Positions 9,243 to 18,185 of a stretch of 64,000 nt of DNA are shown in pieces (position 1 is the stretch's first letter; the number at the start of each line of letters is the position of its first letter). Origin of the DNA: an uncultured Treponema sp. (GTDB taxonomy: Bacteria > Spirochaetota > Spirochaetia > Treponematales > Treponemataceae); contig CAMVDX010000004.1 of assembly GCA_947166355.1 (NCBI GenBank), forward strand, positions 119,974-183,973. Direction: 5' to 3'. Under the pieces are notes generated by a model, which was not told the DNA's origin, ran no database searches, and saw only the letters and a list, made by a program, of their open reading frames with translations. The position numbers were made by a program, and so were the translations under genes.

Positions 9243-9794
9243 ATGAACGAGGAGATTAAAGCCGTAGCAGACCGATTAATTGGTCTGCGTGAAATTATGG
9301 ACGTTTCGGTTGAAGAAGCAGCAGGTGTTTGCGGCATTTCGATTGAGCAGTACAAGAAGTATGAGACCGGCACTGTTGATATTCCTGTTGGAATTTTGCA
9401 GTCTATGTCTAAAAAATATGGTATTGACCTCGGAACTCTTATTTCGGGAAAAGAGCCGCACATGCATTCTTACTGCCTCACAAAAAAAGACAAGGGACTT
9501 TCGGTAGACAGACGCAGCGATTATAAATATCAGGCTCTGGCAGCAGGTTTTCAGAACCGCAAGGCTGATCCGTTTATCGTTACAATTACTCCGGAAGAAA
9601 CCCGCGAGATTCATTTTAATGCACACCCGGGTCATGAGTTTGAATACATGATTGAAGGCTCAATGAAGCTGGTTGTGGACGGCAAGGAAATGACTCTGGA
9701 AGAAGGAGATTCTGTATACTTTGACGCAACTAAGCAGCATGGTATGCAGGCGCTGAATGATAAGAAAGCTAAGTTTTTGGCAATAATTATTTGA
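9243..9794 (+). CDS. XRE-family transcriptional regulator with C-terminal cupin domain
   Basis: 183 residues. An N-terminal helix-turn-helix (about 5-62: LREIMDVSVEEAAGVCGIS, then YKKYETGTVDIP) is fused to a small cupin barrel (about 110-183) with HPGHEFEYMIEG, LEEGDSVYFDATKQHG as the two cupin motifs. Such proteins usually act as repressors or activators with a small-molecule sensor. Here it lies 136 bp upstream of an acyl-CoA synthetase on the same strand, so it probably controls that gene (inference). AGAGG lies just before the ATG. Confidence 0.88.
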   Translation: MNEEIKAVADRLIGLREIMDVSVEEAAGVCGISIEQYKKYETGTVDIPVGILQSMSKKYGIDLGTLISGKEPHMHSYCLTKKDKGLSVDRRSDYKYQALAAGFQNRKADPFIVTITPEETREIHFNAHPGHEFEYMIEGSMKLVVDGKEMTLEEGDSVYFDATKQHGMQALNDKKAKFLAIII

Positions 9795-9812
9795 TAAAAA
9801 ATACGGATGACT

Positions 9813-9921
9813 GGCTGTCGGAGTCGGAATCAACCCGAAAAAAAATCTGCACAAGCGAGCAAAGCGAGCGCGGAAGCCTTTTTTTCGGGGGGAGTTCCGA
9901 CGGGAGACAGACAGATATATA
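9813..9921. repeat. Long imperfect inverted repeat between regulator and acyl-CoA synthetase
   Basis: The left arm (CTGTCGGAGTCGGAA, then CCCGAAAAAAAA) is complementary, with mismatches, to the right arm (TTTTTTTCGGGG, then GTTCCGACGGGAGACAG). The loop contains GCGAGCAAAGCGAGCG, the same core found in the coding-region palindromes at 24713, 44723 and 44963. It could act as an attenuator or simply be a mobile palindrome. Confidence 0.55.
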
Positions 9922-9930
9922 GGATTTAAT

Positions 9931-11625
9931 ATGTTGGAAGATTTTCTAGAAAGAACTGAGTTTAAAGATTATAAAGATTTTTTTGAGAACTATAAAATAA
10001 AAGTACCGGCAAACTTCAACTTTGGTTATGACGTAGTTGATGTTCTTGCCAAGCGTACACCAGATGCAAAGGCCTTTGTATGGTGCAACGATAACGGCGA
10101 AGAGCTTGTAATGACTTTTGGAGAACTTAAAGAGCGTACAGACCGCGCAGCAGCTTACTTTCGCAGCATTGGAATTAAACGCGGTGACTTTGTTATGCTG
10201 ATTTTGCAGCGTCGTTATGAGTTCTGGCTTTCAATTGTTGCCCTGCACAAAATCGGTGCAGCTGTAATTCCTGCAACTCACATGCTTACAAAAGAGGATA
10301 TCGTTTTCCGCTGTAACGCCGCTTATATTAAGGCTGTTGTGGCGGTGGACCATCGCGAACTCTTTACTTATATAGAAGAAGCACAGAAGGAATGTCCTTC
10401 ACTTACAACGCTTGTTGCAGTTCCTCCATTTGGAATTGATGAAGGAATGAGCGCCGAGTTCAAGGCAAAGCATCCGACCTGGCTGGACTTTACAGAAGGC
10501 TGCAAGGCTGTAACTGCCGACCAGCTGGCAGATTTCCATGCCCTCAAACGCGAAGACATCAGTAAGAACGACGACATTCTTCTTGCATACTTTACATCGG
10601 GAACTACAAGCCATCCGAAACTGGTTTCTCATAACTATCTTTATCCGCTCGGACACATTGTTACTGCAAGCTACTGGCAGCAGGTTCAGAAGGGCGGACT
10701 CCATCTTACTGTAGCTGATACAGGCTGGGGTAAGGCAGTGTGGGGTAAGCTTTACGGTCAGTGGATTGCTGAATGCTGTGTATTTATCTATGACTATCAT
10801 GATAAGTTTAAGCCAATCGATCTTATCAAGCAGATTGAAAAACACCACATTACATCTTTCTGTGCACCTCCAACAATCTACCGCTTCCTTATTCAGGAAG
10901 ATTTGAGCAAATATGATTTCTCAAGTTGTCTACATTGGTCGACAGCAGGTGAGCCTTTAAGCGAAGAGGTTTTCAACAAATGGAAGGAAATCACAGGAAA
11001 AGAGATTCGCGAAGGCTTTGGTCAGACAGAAACTACTTTGTCTTTGTTTAATTATGGAAACGAACGTATCAAACCAGGTAGCCTCGGAAAGCCAGCACCT
11101 TATTACAATGTTACTTTGATTGATGAAGAAGGAAACGAAGTAGAAGACGGTGAAGTCGGCGAAATCGTAGTTGATATGAAAAACGGAAATTTCCCGGGCC
11201 TTTTCATGGAATATTTCGGTGACCCGGTAAAAACAAAGTCTGTTATGCATGACGGCTATTATCATACATCTGATAATGCCTGGCGTGACGAAGACGGATA
11301 CTTCTGGTTCACAGGACGCAACGACGACGTAATCAAATGTTCAGGTTACCGAATTGGTACTTTTGAAGTTGAGTCTGTTCTTATGCAGCATCCTGCAGTT
11401 GTAGAATGTGCTGTAACAGCCGCTCCGGATCCGGTACGCGGTCAGGTAGTAAAGGCAACAATCGTTCTTGCAAAGGGCTACGAACCGAGCGACGAGCTTG
11501 TAAAGGATATTCAGAACTTTGTAAAAAAGACTACTGCACCATATAAATACCCGAGAATTGTAGAATTCAGAGACAGTCTGCCTAAGACTATTTCGGGTAA
11601 GATTATGAGAAAGGATATTAAGTAG
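9931..11625 (+). CDS. Acyl-CoA synthetase, ACSM / medium-chain-like (AMP-binding)
   Basis: 564 residues. ANL-superfamily motifs: YFTSGTTSHPKLVSHN, WSTAGEPLSEE, EGFGQTETTL, GYYHTSDNAW, hinge GRNDDVIKCSGYRIGTFEVE and the C-terminal Lys region KTISGKIMRKDI. The GEPLS and DTGWGKAVWGK segments resemble acetyl/butyryl-type acyl-CoA synthetases rather than FadD. It forms a unit with the upstream XRE-cupin regulator, a pairing common in anaerobes, and ends in a repeat array. Substrate range cannot be read from sequence. Confidence 0.9.
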   Translation: MLEDFLERTEFKDYKDFFENYKIKVPANFNFGYDVVDVLAKRTPDAKAFVWCNDNGEELVMTFGELKERTDRAAAYFRSIGIKRGDFVMLILQRRYEFWLSIVALHKIGAAVIPATHMLTKEDIVFRCNAAYIKAVVAVDHRELFTYIEEAQKECPSLTTLVAVPPFGIDEGMSAEFKAKHPTWLDFTEGCKAVTADQLADFHALKREDISKNDDILLAYFTSGTTSHPKLVSHNYLYPLGHIVTASYWQQVQKGGLHLTVADTGWGKAVWGKLYGQWIAECCVFIYDYHDKFKPIDLIKQIEKHHITSFCAPPTIYRFLIQEDLSKYDFSSCLHWSTAGEPLSEEVFNKWKEITGKEIREGFGQTETTLSLFNYGNERIKPGSLGKPAPYYNVTLIDEEGNEVEDGEVGEIVVDMKNGNFPGLFMEYFGDPVKTKSVMHDGYYHTSDNAWRDEDGYFWFTGRNDDVIKCSGYRIGTFEVESVLMQHPAVVECAVTAAPDPVRGQVVKATIVLAKGYEPSDELVKDIQNFVKKTTAPYKYPRIVEFRDSLPKTISGKIMRKDIK

Positions 11626-11628
11626 TTT

Positions 11629-11815
11629 ATGGATTGCTTCGGCCTGCGGCCTCGCAATGACGTGGTGGCGGACATGTAATGACGAGTGGGGCGGCCACAT
11701 TGCAATGACGTGGTGGCGGCCTCGCAATGACACTGGCCGTTGACCTGCAATGACGAAGACTGGTACTTCGCAATAATCGTCATTGCGAGGAGCCGAAGGC
11801 GACGTGGCAATCCAT
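11629..11815. repeat. Tandem array of GTCATTGCGAG-type palindromic repeats
   Basis: The array is framed by ATGGATTGC at the left and GCAATCCAT at the right. Inside are about five degenerate units around CGCAATGACG with GTGGTGGCGG spacers, and the reverse unit GTCATTGCGAGGAGC near the right end. It sits between the 3' ends of convergent genes and could also serve as a bidirectional transcription-stop structure. Confidence 0.8.
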
Positions 11816-13344
11816 TACAATAGGCTCGCGATATCCTTTACAGATTCAGACGCCGTAGAAACACTTGTAATATTCTGCGAGAAGTTTTCGATACCCTTTG
11901 CAATTTCCTGCAGGGCAACAAAAATCTGCTCGCTTGCACCGGTGAGCTGTTCAACATTTGTCAAAATCTGATTAGAGCTGTCTGCAGTAGACTTTGACGA
12001 CTGCATGATGCTCTCAAATTCCTTCTCCAGAGACTTAGCACTTTCGCAGCCGTTATCAATCTGAGCCGTTCCTTTTTCACTATCCTGAATAAGAGTTTCA
12101 GAAGCCTTCTGAATATCAGTTATAATCTCTCTTATTTCCTTAATACTATCAATGATGTTATCAGAAAGACGACGGATTTCTGTAGCAACTACATGGAAGT
12201 TCTTTCCGGCTTCACCAGAGTTTGAAGCTTCGAGTTCGGCATTAAAGGCAATGATTTTTGTTTTATCTGCAACATTATTGATAATGCTTACAATATCCCA
12301 GATTCCGTTAATCTTTGAGTTAAGTTCCTTAATTCCGTCAATCGTGAGCATATTGGTATTTTTGATATTCATAAGCTCATTGACATTATTCTGCAAAGCC
12401 TGATTACCCGAAATTACTGCGTCGCGGGACTGTTCTGCAAGGGAAGTTACTTCCTTAATTTTTTCACCGATATTGTTTGCAAGTTCAGTTGAATCGTGCA
12501 TTGTAGAAACAATTTCCTTTACGGCAGCGCTCTGATTCTGACTGTTTGCGGCACTAATTCTTGTTGCCTCTGCAAGATTTGTAGATTCTGTAATCAGATT
12601 ATTGCTGACGGTTTTCTGAGTTTTCTGAATACGTTTTGTAATTACCTTAAATACAATGAAGAACTCTACAAGACTTGTAAACCAGCCGATTAAGCTGTAA
12701 GTAATAAAGCTGTCAAAGTGTGAACCAGGCAGTTTTGAATTAACAATAATTCCGTAAGGAACTGTCATCATATTAATAATTGAAGCATCTACCGAAGCCC
12801 ACATTGCAACATTCTGAACTCTGAAAAGATTTTCACTCATCTTCATTCCAACATCTCTCATGAGGCCTGCCATATGGATTCGTTTTACAAGAACATAGTT
12901 TATGGTGTAACACATAAAGCCTGTGGCAAGAGACTGCATTTCTATCAGGGTGAAGGTATAAGGATTAAATGGCTGGCCGCTTTTTTTTGCTTCAAGAAGG
13001 GCAGTAGAACCGGCTCCAATCAGAAAGCCCATGATATGAGCAATAATAATTATGATGTCATAATTGCGGTAAATTTTGTTTAATCTTGCAATATCTTTTT
13101 TAGTAATTGAATCCTTGTTCTTTTTTCCTTTTTCAATGATTTCATCAAAGTTGTTAAGAAGAGGCCACTGAAATAAAGAACAGATTGCAATAAGTCCCAG
13201 AGTAATTAAAACTGTTGGAATACAGCCTGTGATAATTTTTCCAGGATTTTCATAAATAAATCCATAATGATAGATTCTAAGGAAAAATACTCCTATGTAA
13301 GTTGAAGCAAAAATTGTACAAAAATATTTGTAAAAAGTTTTCAT
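11815..13344 (-). CDS. Polytopic-membrane methyl-accepting chemotaxis protein (operon 2, last gene)
   Basis: 509 residues. Instead of a periplasmic ligand domain, the first 250 residues form about six hydrophobic helices in three pairs, with a cytoplasmic-looking loop rich in Lys between them. The C-terminal half is a receptor signalling domain with the same unusual tip as the other operon-linked receptors (ADKTKIIAFNAELEAS). It likely senses a membrane-borne or intracellular cue (inference). GAGGAGG gives a strong ribosome-binding site 32 bp after the cyclase stop, so it is the terminal gene of operon 2. No HAMP is evident. Confidence 0.85.
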   Translation of the reverse strand: MKTFYKYFCTIFASTYIGVFFLRIYHYGFIYENPGKIITGCIPTVLITLGLIAICSLFQWPLLNNFDEIIEKGKKNKDSITKKDIARLNKIYRNYDIIIIIAHIMGFLIGAGSTALLEAKKSGQPFNPYTFTLIEMQSLATGFMCYTINYVLVKRIHMAGLMRDVGMKMSENLFRVQNVAMWASVDASIINMMTVPYGIIVNSKLPGSHFDSFITYSLIGWFTSLVEFFIVFKVITKRIQKTQKTVSNNLITESTNLAEATRISAANSQNQSAAVKEIVSTMHDSTELANNIGEKIKEVTSLAEQSRDAVISGNQALQNNVNELMNIKNTNMLTIDGIKELNSKINGIWDIVSIINNVADKTKIIAFNAELEASNSGEAGKNFHVVATEIRRLSDNIIDSIKEIREIITDIQKASETLIQDSEKGTAQIDNGCESAKSLEKEFESIMQSSKSTADSSNQILTNVEQLTGASEQIFVALQEIAKGIENFSQNITSVSTASESVKDIASLL

Positions 13345-13376
13345 ATTATCCTCCTCGTATGAAACTTTGTCTCTTA

Positions 13377-15215
13377 TTATTTAGTCATAAAGGCAATCGC
13401 GCCATCCCAGTTTTCCGGCGGATTTTTTATAAAGTCTTCGCAGCGGTCAAGCATAAGCTTTGCGGCTTTATCATTTTCCACTGCTTCAAGTGCTTTTACA
13501 AAATAATCTTTTGCAAGATTCCAGATTCCCTGCTTATAGAGCTCCATGCCTTTTATGTAGGCATTTTTATATTCTGCCGGGAACTCCTCCGGGCTTCGGT
13601 CTACGGCATAAATTGGAACTGCATTTTTCTTTCCCTTTACACGTACATCATCAAGATGGCGGAAACAGAAAGAATTTTCTCCTGCATCGGTGCGAACACT
13701 TTCGCTTACCAGAATCTGAGTACCATAAGTTTTTGTAAGACCTTCCAGTCGCGAGGCAAGGTTTACGTTATCACCGATTACAGAATAGTCAGTTTTATCT
13801 TTAGAACCGATTGAACCAACAATTACTTCGCCATAGTGAATACCAATTCCGATATTAAAAACCATACCGTCAGGCATTACAAGGTCTCCCATTTCAACAC
13901 TCGGCAGAGCATCCCGCATTTCGTAGGCAGCCATTACGGCACGGCGGCAGTTATCTTCGTAGCTTACAGGAGTTCCAAACTCTGCCATAATTGCGTCCCC
14001 GATAAACTTATCGATTGTACCGCCATGCTTTTTTATTATTTCTACCATCGTAGAAAAATATCTGTTCAAAAAGGCAACCAGTACATCGGCTCTGTTTTTT
14101 TCACTGATATTTGTAAAGGAACGGATATCGCTGAACAGAATTGCAACCGAACGGGTTTCACCGACGCCGACCTTCTGATCAGTATCATCAGCCTGCATAA
14201 CAAGACTGTCAATAATCTGTTCCGGAACAAAGCGGCTGAAGGCCCTTCGTATACGTTTTTCAAAAAAGATTTTCTTTTCTACAATCAGGGCTTTATCAAA
14301 AACTTCTACGGCATTATTTATACAAAAATCAAAGTAGTTTAATTTTTCGCTTATGATATTTCCCTGGGCTACAATATGAACTGTAGCAAGAACCGAAGCT
14401 TCTGTTTTAAGAACTCTGTATTCATAACTTGAAAGCTGAATCTCACTGCTGAAAAATCTTTCAAGATTATTTTCATCATCAAGCGATATTGCAGTACCTT
14501 TTGCAGAATTACCGCCTGACATGTTTTTATCAAAATCTGTTTCACAAACCTTTAGAAAATCAGAAATATCTTTGATAGGTATATTCTGCGAGCTGACATA
14601 ATAACCATGAGGACCGTCATTTTCAAGAATATACATTGCGGCTAAAGGAACCTCACATACCTGTGCAATCAGAAGCAGATAGGATTTTATCATTTCTTCA
14701 AGATTATCAATCTGTCCTATAAGATCTGCTATCTTAGAAATCATTATGGTTTTATAGGATTTCTGGCTTAAAAGCTTTGCTGCAGCAGAAAAGAGAAGCT
14801 CTTTGTCAGGCTTTTTTCCTTTTTCTGCTTTTGATTTTTCAAAATTATTACTTTCAATTTCTGCAAGCTTTTCCACATCTTTTTCAAGAGTTTCTGAATC
14901 AAGCCTTATAAAAGATGCCGCTCCGCATTCCTTTGCAAACTCTTCATCAAGAGATGCCGGTAAATTTGAATACAGAGCAACGGGAAGCTCTGTAAAGCCC
15001 GGTAAGGTACGTGTAAGCTTTACAATTTCAAAGCTGTCTGGCTCTGTGATATTGCAATTTAACAAAAAGAGATCCGGCTTAAAATCTGCAAGGGCAGAAA
15101 ATATCTCCTTTGCTTCAGACTCAAAGCGGATTGAATATTGTTTTGAGTCTAATGTTTTTGTAAAGAGCTTCTGCATTGTAGCGGAAGATTCAAGAATAAG
15201 TATCTTCTTTGCCAT
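13377..15215 (-). CDS. Class III adenylate/guanylate cyclase with N-terminal pseudo-receiver (operon 2)
   Basis: 612 residues. Residues 1-110 form a receiver-like domain with a broken active site (LILESSATM, and Asn in LFLLNCNI where the acceptor Asp should be). A linker of about 200 residues may be GAF-like. The cyclase domain (about 330-520) begins with the common FVPEQIIDSL and has both metal Asp residues (ILFSDIRSFTN; FIGDAIMAEF) and the transition-state pair in YSVIGDNVNLASRLE. A tail of TPR-like helices follows. The start overlaps the cheA stop (TAATG), so it is translationally coupled. cAMP is the more likely product, but specificity was not proven by reading. Confidence 0.9.
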   Translation of the reverse strand: MAKKILILESSATMQKLFTKTLDSKQYSIRFESEAKEIFSALADFKPDLFLLNCNITEPDSFEIVKLTRTLPGFTELPVALYSNLPASLDEEFAKECGAASFIRLDSETLEKDVEKLAEIESNNFEKSKAEKGKKPDKELLFSAAAKLLSQKSYKTIMISKIADLIGQIDNLEEMIKSYLLLIAQVCEVPLAAMYILENDGPHGYYVSSQNIPIKDISDFLKVCETDFDKNMSGGNSAKGTAISLDDENNLERFFSSEIQLSSYEYRVLKTEASVLATVHIVAQGNIISEKLNYFDFCINNAVEVFDKALIVEKKIFFEKRIRRAFSRFVPEQIIDSLVMQADDTDQKVGVGETRSVAILFSDIRSFTNISEKNRADVLVAFLNRYFSTMVEIIKKHGGTIDKFIGDAIMAEFGTPVSYEDNCRRAVMAAYEMRDALPSVEMGDLVMPDGMVFNIGIGIHYGEVIVGSIGSKDKTDYSVIGDNVNLASRLEGLTKTYGTQILVSESVRTDAGENSFCFRHLDDVRVKGKKNAVPIYAVDRSPEEFPAEYKNAYIKGMELYKQGIWNLAKDYFVKALEAVENDKAAKLMLDRCEDFIKNPPENWDGAIAFMTK

Positions 15216-17314
15216 TATTCATCTCCCAAAAGTTCTTTAATTGCTTCAAGCAGTTTTCCACGTTTGAACTCACTCTTTGCAATAATAGCTCCGGCCCGGA
15301 GGCGCTGGAACTCTTCTATTGTCTGACGGCTCTGATCAGTTGAAACTACAATTACCGGAGTTTCTTTGTACTGGTCCAGACGTCGGAGGTTATCAAGAAG
15401 AACAAGCCCCGTCATTCGAGGCATTTCCTGATCTGCAAGAATCAGGTCGTAATGCTTTTCCTTTGCTTTTTCAAGGCCATCAAGTCCGTCAAAAGCGTCT
15501 TCTACAACATAGCCGGCGCCTTCGAGAATTGACTTTTCGATTTCGCGGGTAGTCAGAGAATCATCTACAACAAGAATGCGAATATTCTTTTTCTGGGTTG
15601 CCGCTTCAAACTTTTTAATATCGTAGCCGCGTAGAGATTTAAAGCGCTGCAGAATATCGGGAACATGAAGTATAGGCACAATATCATAATGCTCATCAAA
15701 AACAATTCCCTGAAGAATTGAACAGCCTCGTATTCCTTCCGGCATTGGCTTTACAACAAGCGAAACATACTGTTCTACCTGTTCGACAATAATTCCGATT
15801 CGCTGCTCCATATATTCAGCAATAAGAATAGGTTCTTCCTCCTGAGCAAGGCCGCTCTTTCTGTCTTCAAACAAAGTTGAAAGCGGGAAGCAGGGAACCA
15901 GTTGATCTTCGAATCTTATATAGTTCTGATTCTGAAGTGTTATGTAATCAGTTTTTTTGCGGTAAATTATATCTACAATGTGCTGAGCCGGTATCAGATA
16001 TTTTTCTTTGTTAGAATAGACAAACAAGCCCTGCAGGGTAGAAAGCGAAAGCGGGAAGTGTAGAATAAAAGAAGTTCCTTTACCGGCTTCACTTTCTATC
16101 TTTATGCGGCCTTTGATTTTTTCAACGTTTGACCACACAACATCAAGACCAACTCCGCGTCCGGAAAGAGCAGTAACTTTATCTTTTGTAGAAAAGCCTG
16201 ACTGGAAGAGGAACTGCGAAAGCTCGCGATCGCTCATTCCTTTGATTTCATCTGTTCTCTCAGGATAAAGGGTTATTGCCTTGGAACGGATTTTGTCATA
16301 ATCAAGTCCGCGTCCGTCATCACTTATTTTGAGTTCAATGTAGCGGGCTTCGCGGACACAGGTAATGCTGATAGTTCCTTCTTCGTTCTTTTTTGCCTTC
16401 TTTCTTTCGGCAGGAGTTTCGATTCCGTGGTCAAGGGCGTTTCTTATAATGTGCATAAGAATGTCGCCCAGTTCTTCGAGAATCACCTTATCTAGGGCAA
16501 TGTCTGTATCCGGTATTTCGCATTTTACTTTTTTATTAAGATTGATTGCTTCAAGTGCAATTGTATTTTCCAGAGGTCTCAAAACAATGCTGATTGGAAG
16601 CATTCGTAAGTCGAAGGCTTTTTCCTGAACGCTGAAAATAGAAGTTTCAAGCGCATAAATATCGTTTTCAAATTCCTTTCTGATTTTAGAAAGCTCGCGG
16701 CTGCCAAGTTTTTCTTCGAGGATTTTGAGCTCATCAAGCTGAGACTTTAAATGAAACTCTCTTGTAATCATTGTATCAAAATCAGAAATAATTTCGTTTA
16801 CACGCGAAAGCTTAATTCTGATTGACTGAATATCGCTGATGTTTTCGTTTAAATCTTCATCCTCTTCTTCAAACAGTATTCCATTTTTTTTATTTATTTC
16901 TTTTATAAAGGCATCTACATCAATAAGTTCTCCGGCCGCAAGCTTATCGCAGTACTGAAGATACAATTCAATATCCTGCTTGTCTGTTCCACGGCGGCTT
17001 ATGCAGGATACACAACCGTGGATTTTTTCGGTAACAGCGAAAACCAGTTTTATGAGACGGTCTGTATTTTTGATTTTTTTATCTTTTACACTTTTATAAA
17101 TATCTTCAATTGCATGTGCAAGTTTTTCGACAGTTGTAAAGCCAAGCATTCGTGAATTGCCTTTAATTGTGTGAAGGTTTCTTAAAAGCTGGCTGAGAAT
17201 TTCTGAATCATCTTCATTTGATTTTAGAGCAATAATATCCCTTTGAACTGATTCCAGCAGTTCTTTTACTTCGGAAACATAGCTTTCGATTATATCATTA
17301 GAGACCTGCGCCAT
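15215..17314 (-). CDS. cheA: Hybrid chemotaxis histidine kinase CheA with C-terminal receiver (operon 2)
   Basis: 699 residues from the ATG at 17314, preferred over one 18 nt upstream because AGGAGG lies between them. Domain order: HPt with His48 (LLRNLHTIKGNSRMLGF), helical dimerisation region, HATPase with N box HIIRNALDHGIE, G1 DDGRGLD and G2 GRGVGLDVV, CheW-like regulatory domain, then a receiver with VVDDSLTT and acceptor Asp in LILADQEMPRM. No separate P2 domain is obvious. It is the only complete CheA in the window and may serve both operons (inference). It overlaps cheR by 17 bp and the cyclase by 1 bp. Confidence 0.94.
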   Translation of the reverse strand: MAQVSNDIIESYVSEVKELLESVQRDIIALKSNEDDSEILSQLLRNLHTIKGNSRMLGFTTVEKLAHAIEDIYKSVKDKKIKNTDRLIKLVFAVTEKIHGCVSCISRRGTDKQDIELYLQYCDKLAAGELIDVDAFIKEINKKNGILFEEEDEDLNENISDIQSIRIKLSRVNEIISDFDTMITREFHLKSQLDELKILEEKLGSRELSKIRKEFENDIYALETSIFSVQEKAFDLRMLPISIVLRPLENTIALEAINLNKKVKCEIPDTDIALDKVILEELGDILMHIIRNALDHGIETPAERKKAKKNEEGTISITCVREARYIELKISDDGRGLDYDKIRSKAITLYPERTDEIKGMSDRELSQFLFQSGFSTKDKVTALSGRGVGLDVVWSNVEKIKGRIKIESEAGKGTSFILHFPLSLSTLQGLFVYSNKEKYLIPAQHIVDIIYRKKTDYITLQNQNYIRFEDQLVPCFPLSTLFEDRKSGLAQEEEPILIAEYMEQRIGIIVEQVEQYVSLVVKPMPEGIRGCSILQGIVFDEHYDIVPILHVPDILQRFKSLRGYDIKKFEAATQKKNIRILVVDDSLTTREIEKSILEGAGYVVEDAFDGLDGLEKAKEKHYDLILADQEMPRMTGLVLLDNLRRLDQYKETPVIVVSTDQSRQTIEEFQRLRAGAIIAKSEFKRGKLLEAIKELLGDE

Positions 17315-18182
17315 TTTTATTTCCTCCTGCATTTACAACACGTTTATGAAAATAAAAAACACTTCCATCTGCAATCTTTTCAAGAGATTTTGGAACGATA
17401 GAAGAATCCAGCTGAGCAATTTCACTCATTGAAACAAAAAGATATCCGTCTTCTGCCAGACATTTATCCGCAATTGTCTGAAGAATTTTTTTTCTTAAAT
17501 CAAGAGAAAAATAAATAAATACATTTCGAATAAAAATAATATTTTGATTTCTCGGCAGTTTTATTGCATTTGCCGGAGAGTCAAGTTCTGCAAGGTTTAT
17601 CTGCATTGTTGTAATGTGTTTTTTGATAGCTTCAGGAAATGCAATTTTTCTATCCTCACGCTGATAGGGCATAACAAGCTTTTGATAAGAAACTCCGTCT
17701 ACAGAGCGTAATGATGTACTGAGAAATACGCCGCTTTTGCAGTGTTCAATTACTTCAGAATTTATGTCACTTGCAGTTACCACCGGAGTAATTCCGCAGG
17801 TTAAAGAGAGAACTGCAAATGAGTATGCTTCTTCACCATAAGAACAGGCCGCAGACCACATTTTTATTTCTTTTCCATTTTGTTTTGAACGCCATTGAGG
17901 AAAGATTTTATTTTTCAGCAGGGCAAACTGTTTTTCTTCACGGAAAAAATAAGTTTCATTAACCGTACACTCATTTACAAATTCAGACATAAGCTCTTTA
18001 TCTGTAAAAAGCATTTTTCTATATTCTTCTACCGAATAATGATTTTGAGAAACCTTCTTTTCAATAAAATATTTTATTCCATCTCTGTGACTTGCACGTG
18101 GGAGAATACCGGTTAATGTTGTAAGAATACTTATAAAGGTGTCGAGGACATCTTCTGTCAATTTGATTTCAGGCTCTTCCAT
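17298..18182 (-). CDS. cheR: Chemoreceptor methyltransferase CheR (operon 2)
   Basis: 294 residues. The CheR N-domain ends in NECTVNETYFFREE. The Rossmann domain has MWSAACSYGEEAYS, TASDINSEV and IIFIRNVFIYFS. It is a close paralogue of the operon 1 CheR, with a C-terminal tail of about 15 residues (VVNAGGNKNGAGL) unlike it. The start lies 3 bp after the cheB stop. It would methylate the two operon 2 receptors using S-adenosylmethionine. Confidence 0.93.
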   Translation of the reverse strand: MEEPEIKLTEDVLDTFISILTTLTGILPRASHRDGIKYFIEKKVSQNHYSVEEYRKMLFTDKELMSEFVNECTVNETYFFREEKQFALLKNKIFPQWRSKQNGKEIKMWSAACSYGEEAYSFAVLSLTCGITPVVTASDINSEVIEHCKSGVFLSTSLRSVDGVSYQKLVMPYQREDRKIAFPEAIKKHITTMQINLAELDSPANAIKLPRNQNIIFIRNVFIYFSLDLRKKILQTIADKCLAEDGYLFVSMSEIAQLDSSIVPKSLEKIADGSVFYFHKRVVNAGGNKNGAGL

Positions 18183-18185
18183 CAG

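Noticed and set aside
9056..9463. Minus-strand 135-codon ORF over the GC-rich repeat and XRE-cupin start
   Set aside because: It reads through repeat units (PRSLRSLGS, PRSLRSLRS) and opposes a clear regulator gene.
11629..11815. Repeat array that might be read as CRISPR
   Set aside because: Units are degenerate, palindromic and of unequal spacing, the spacers are themselves similar, and no cas gene is present.
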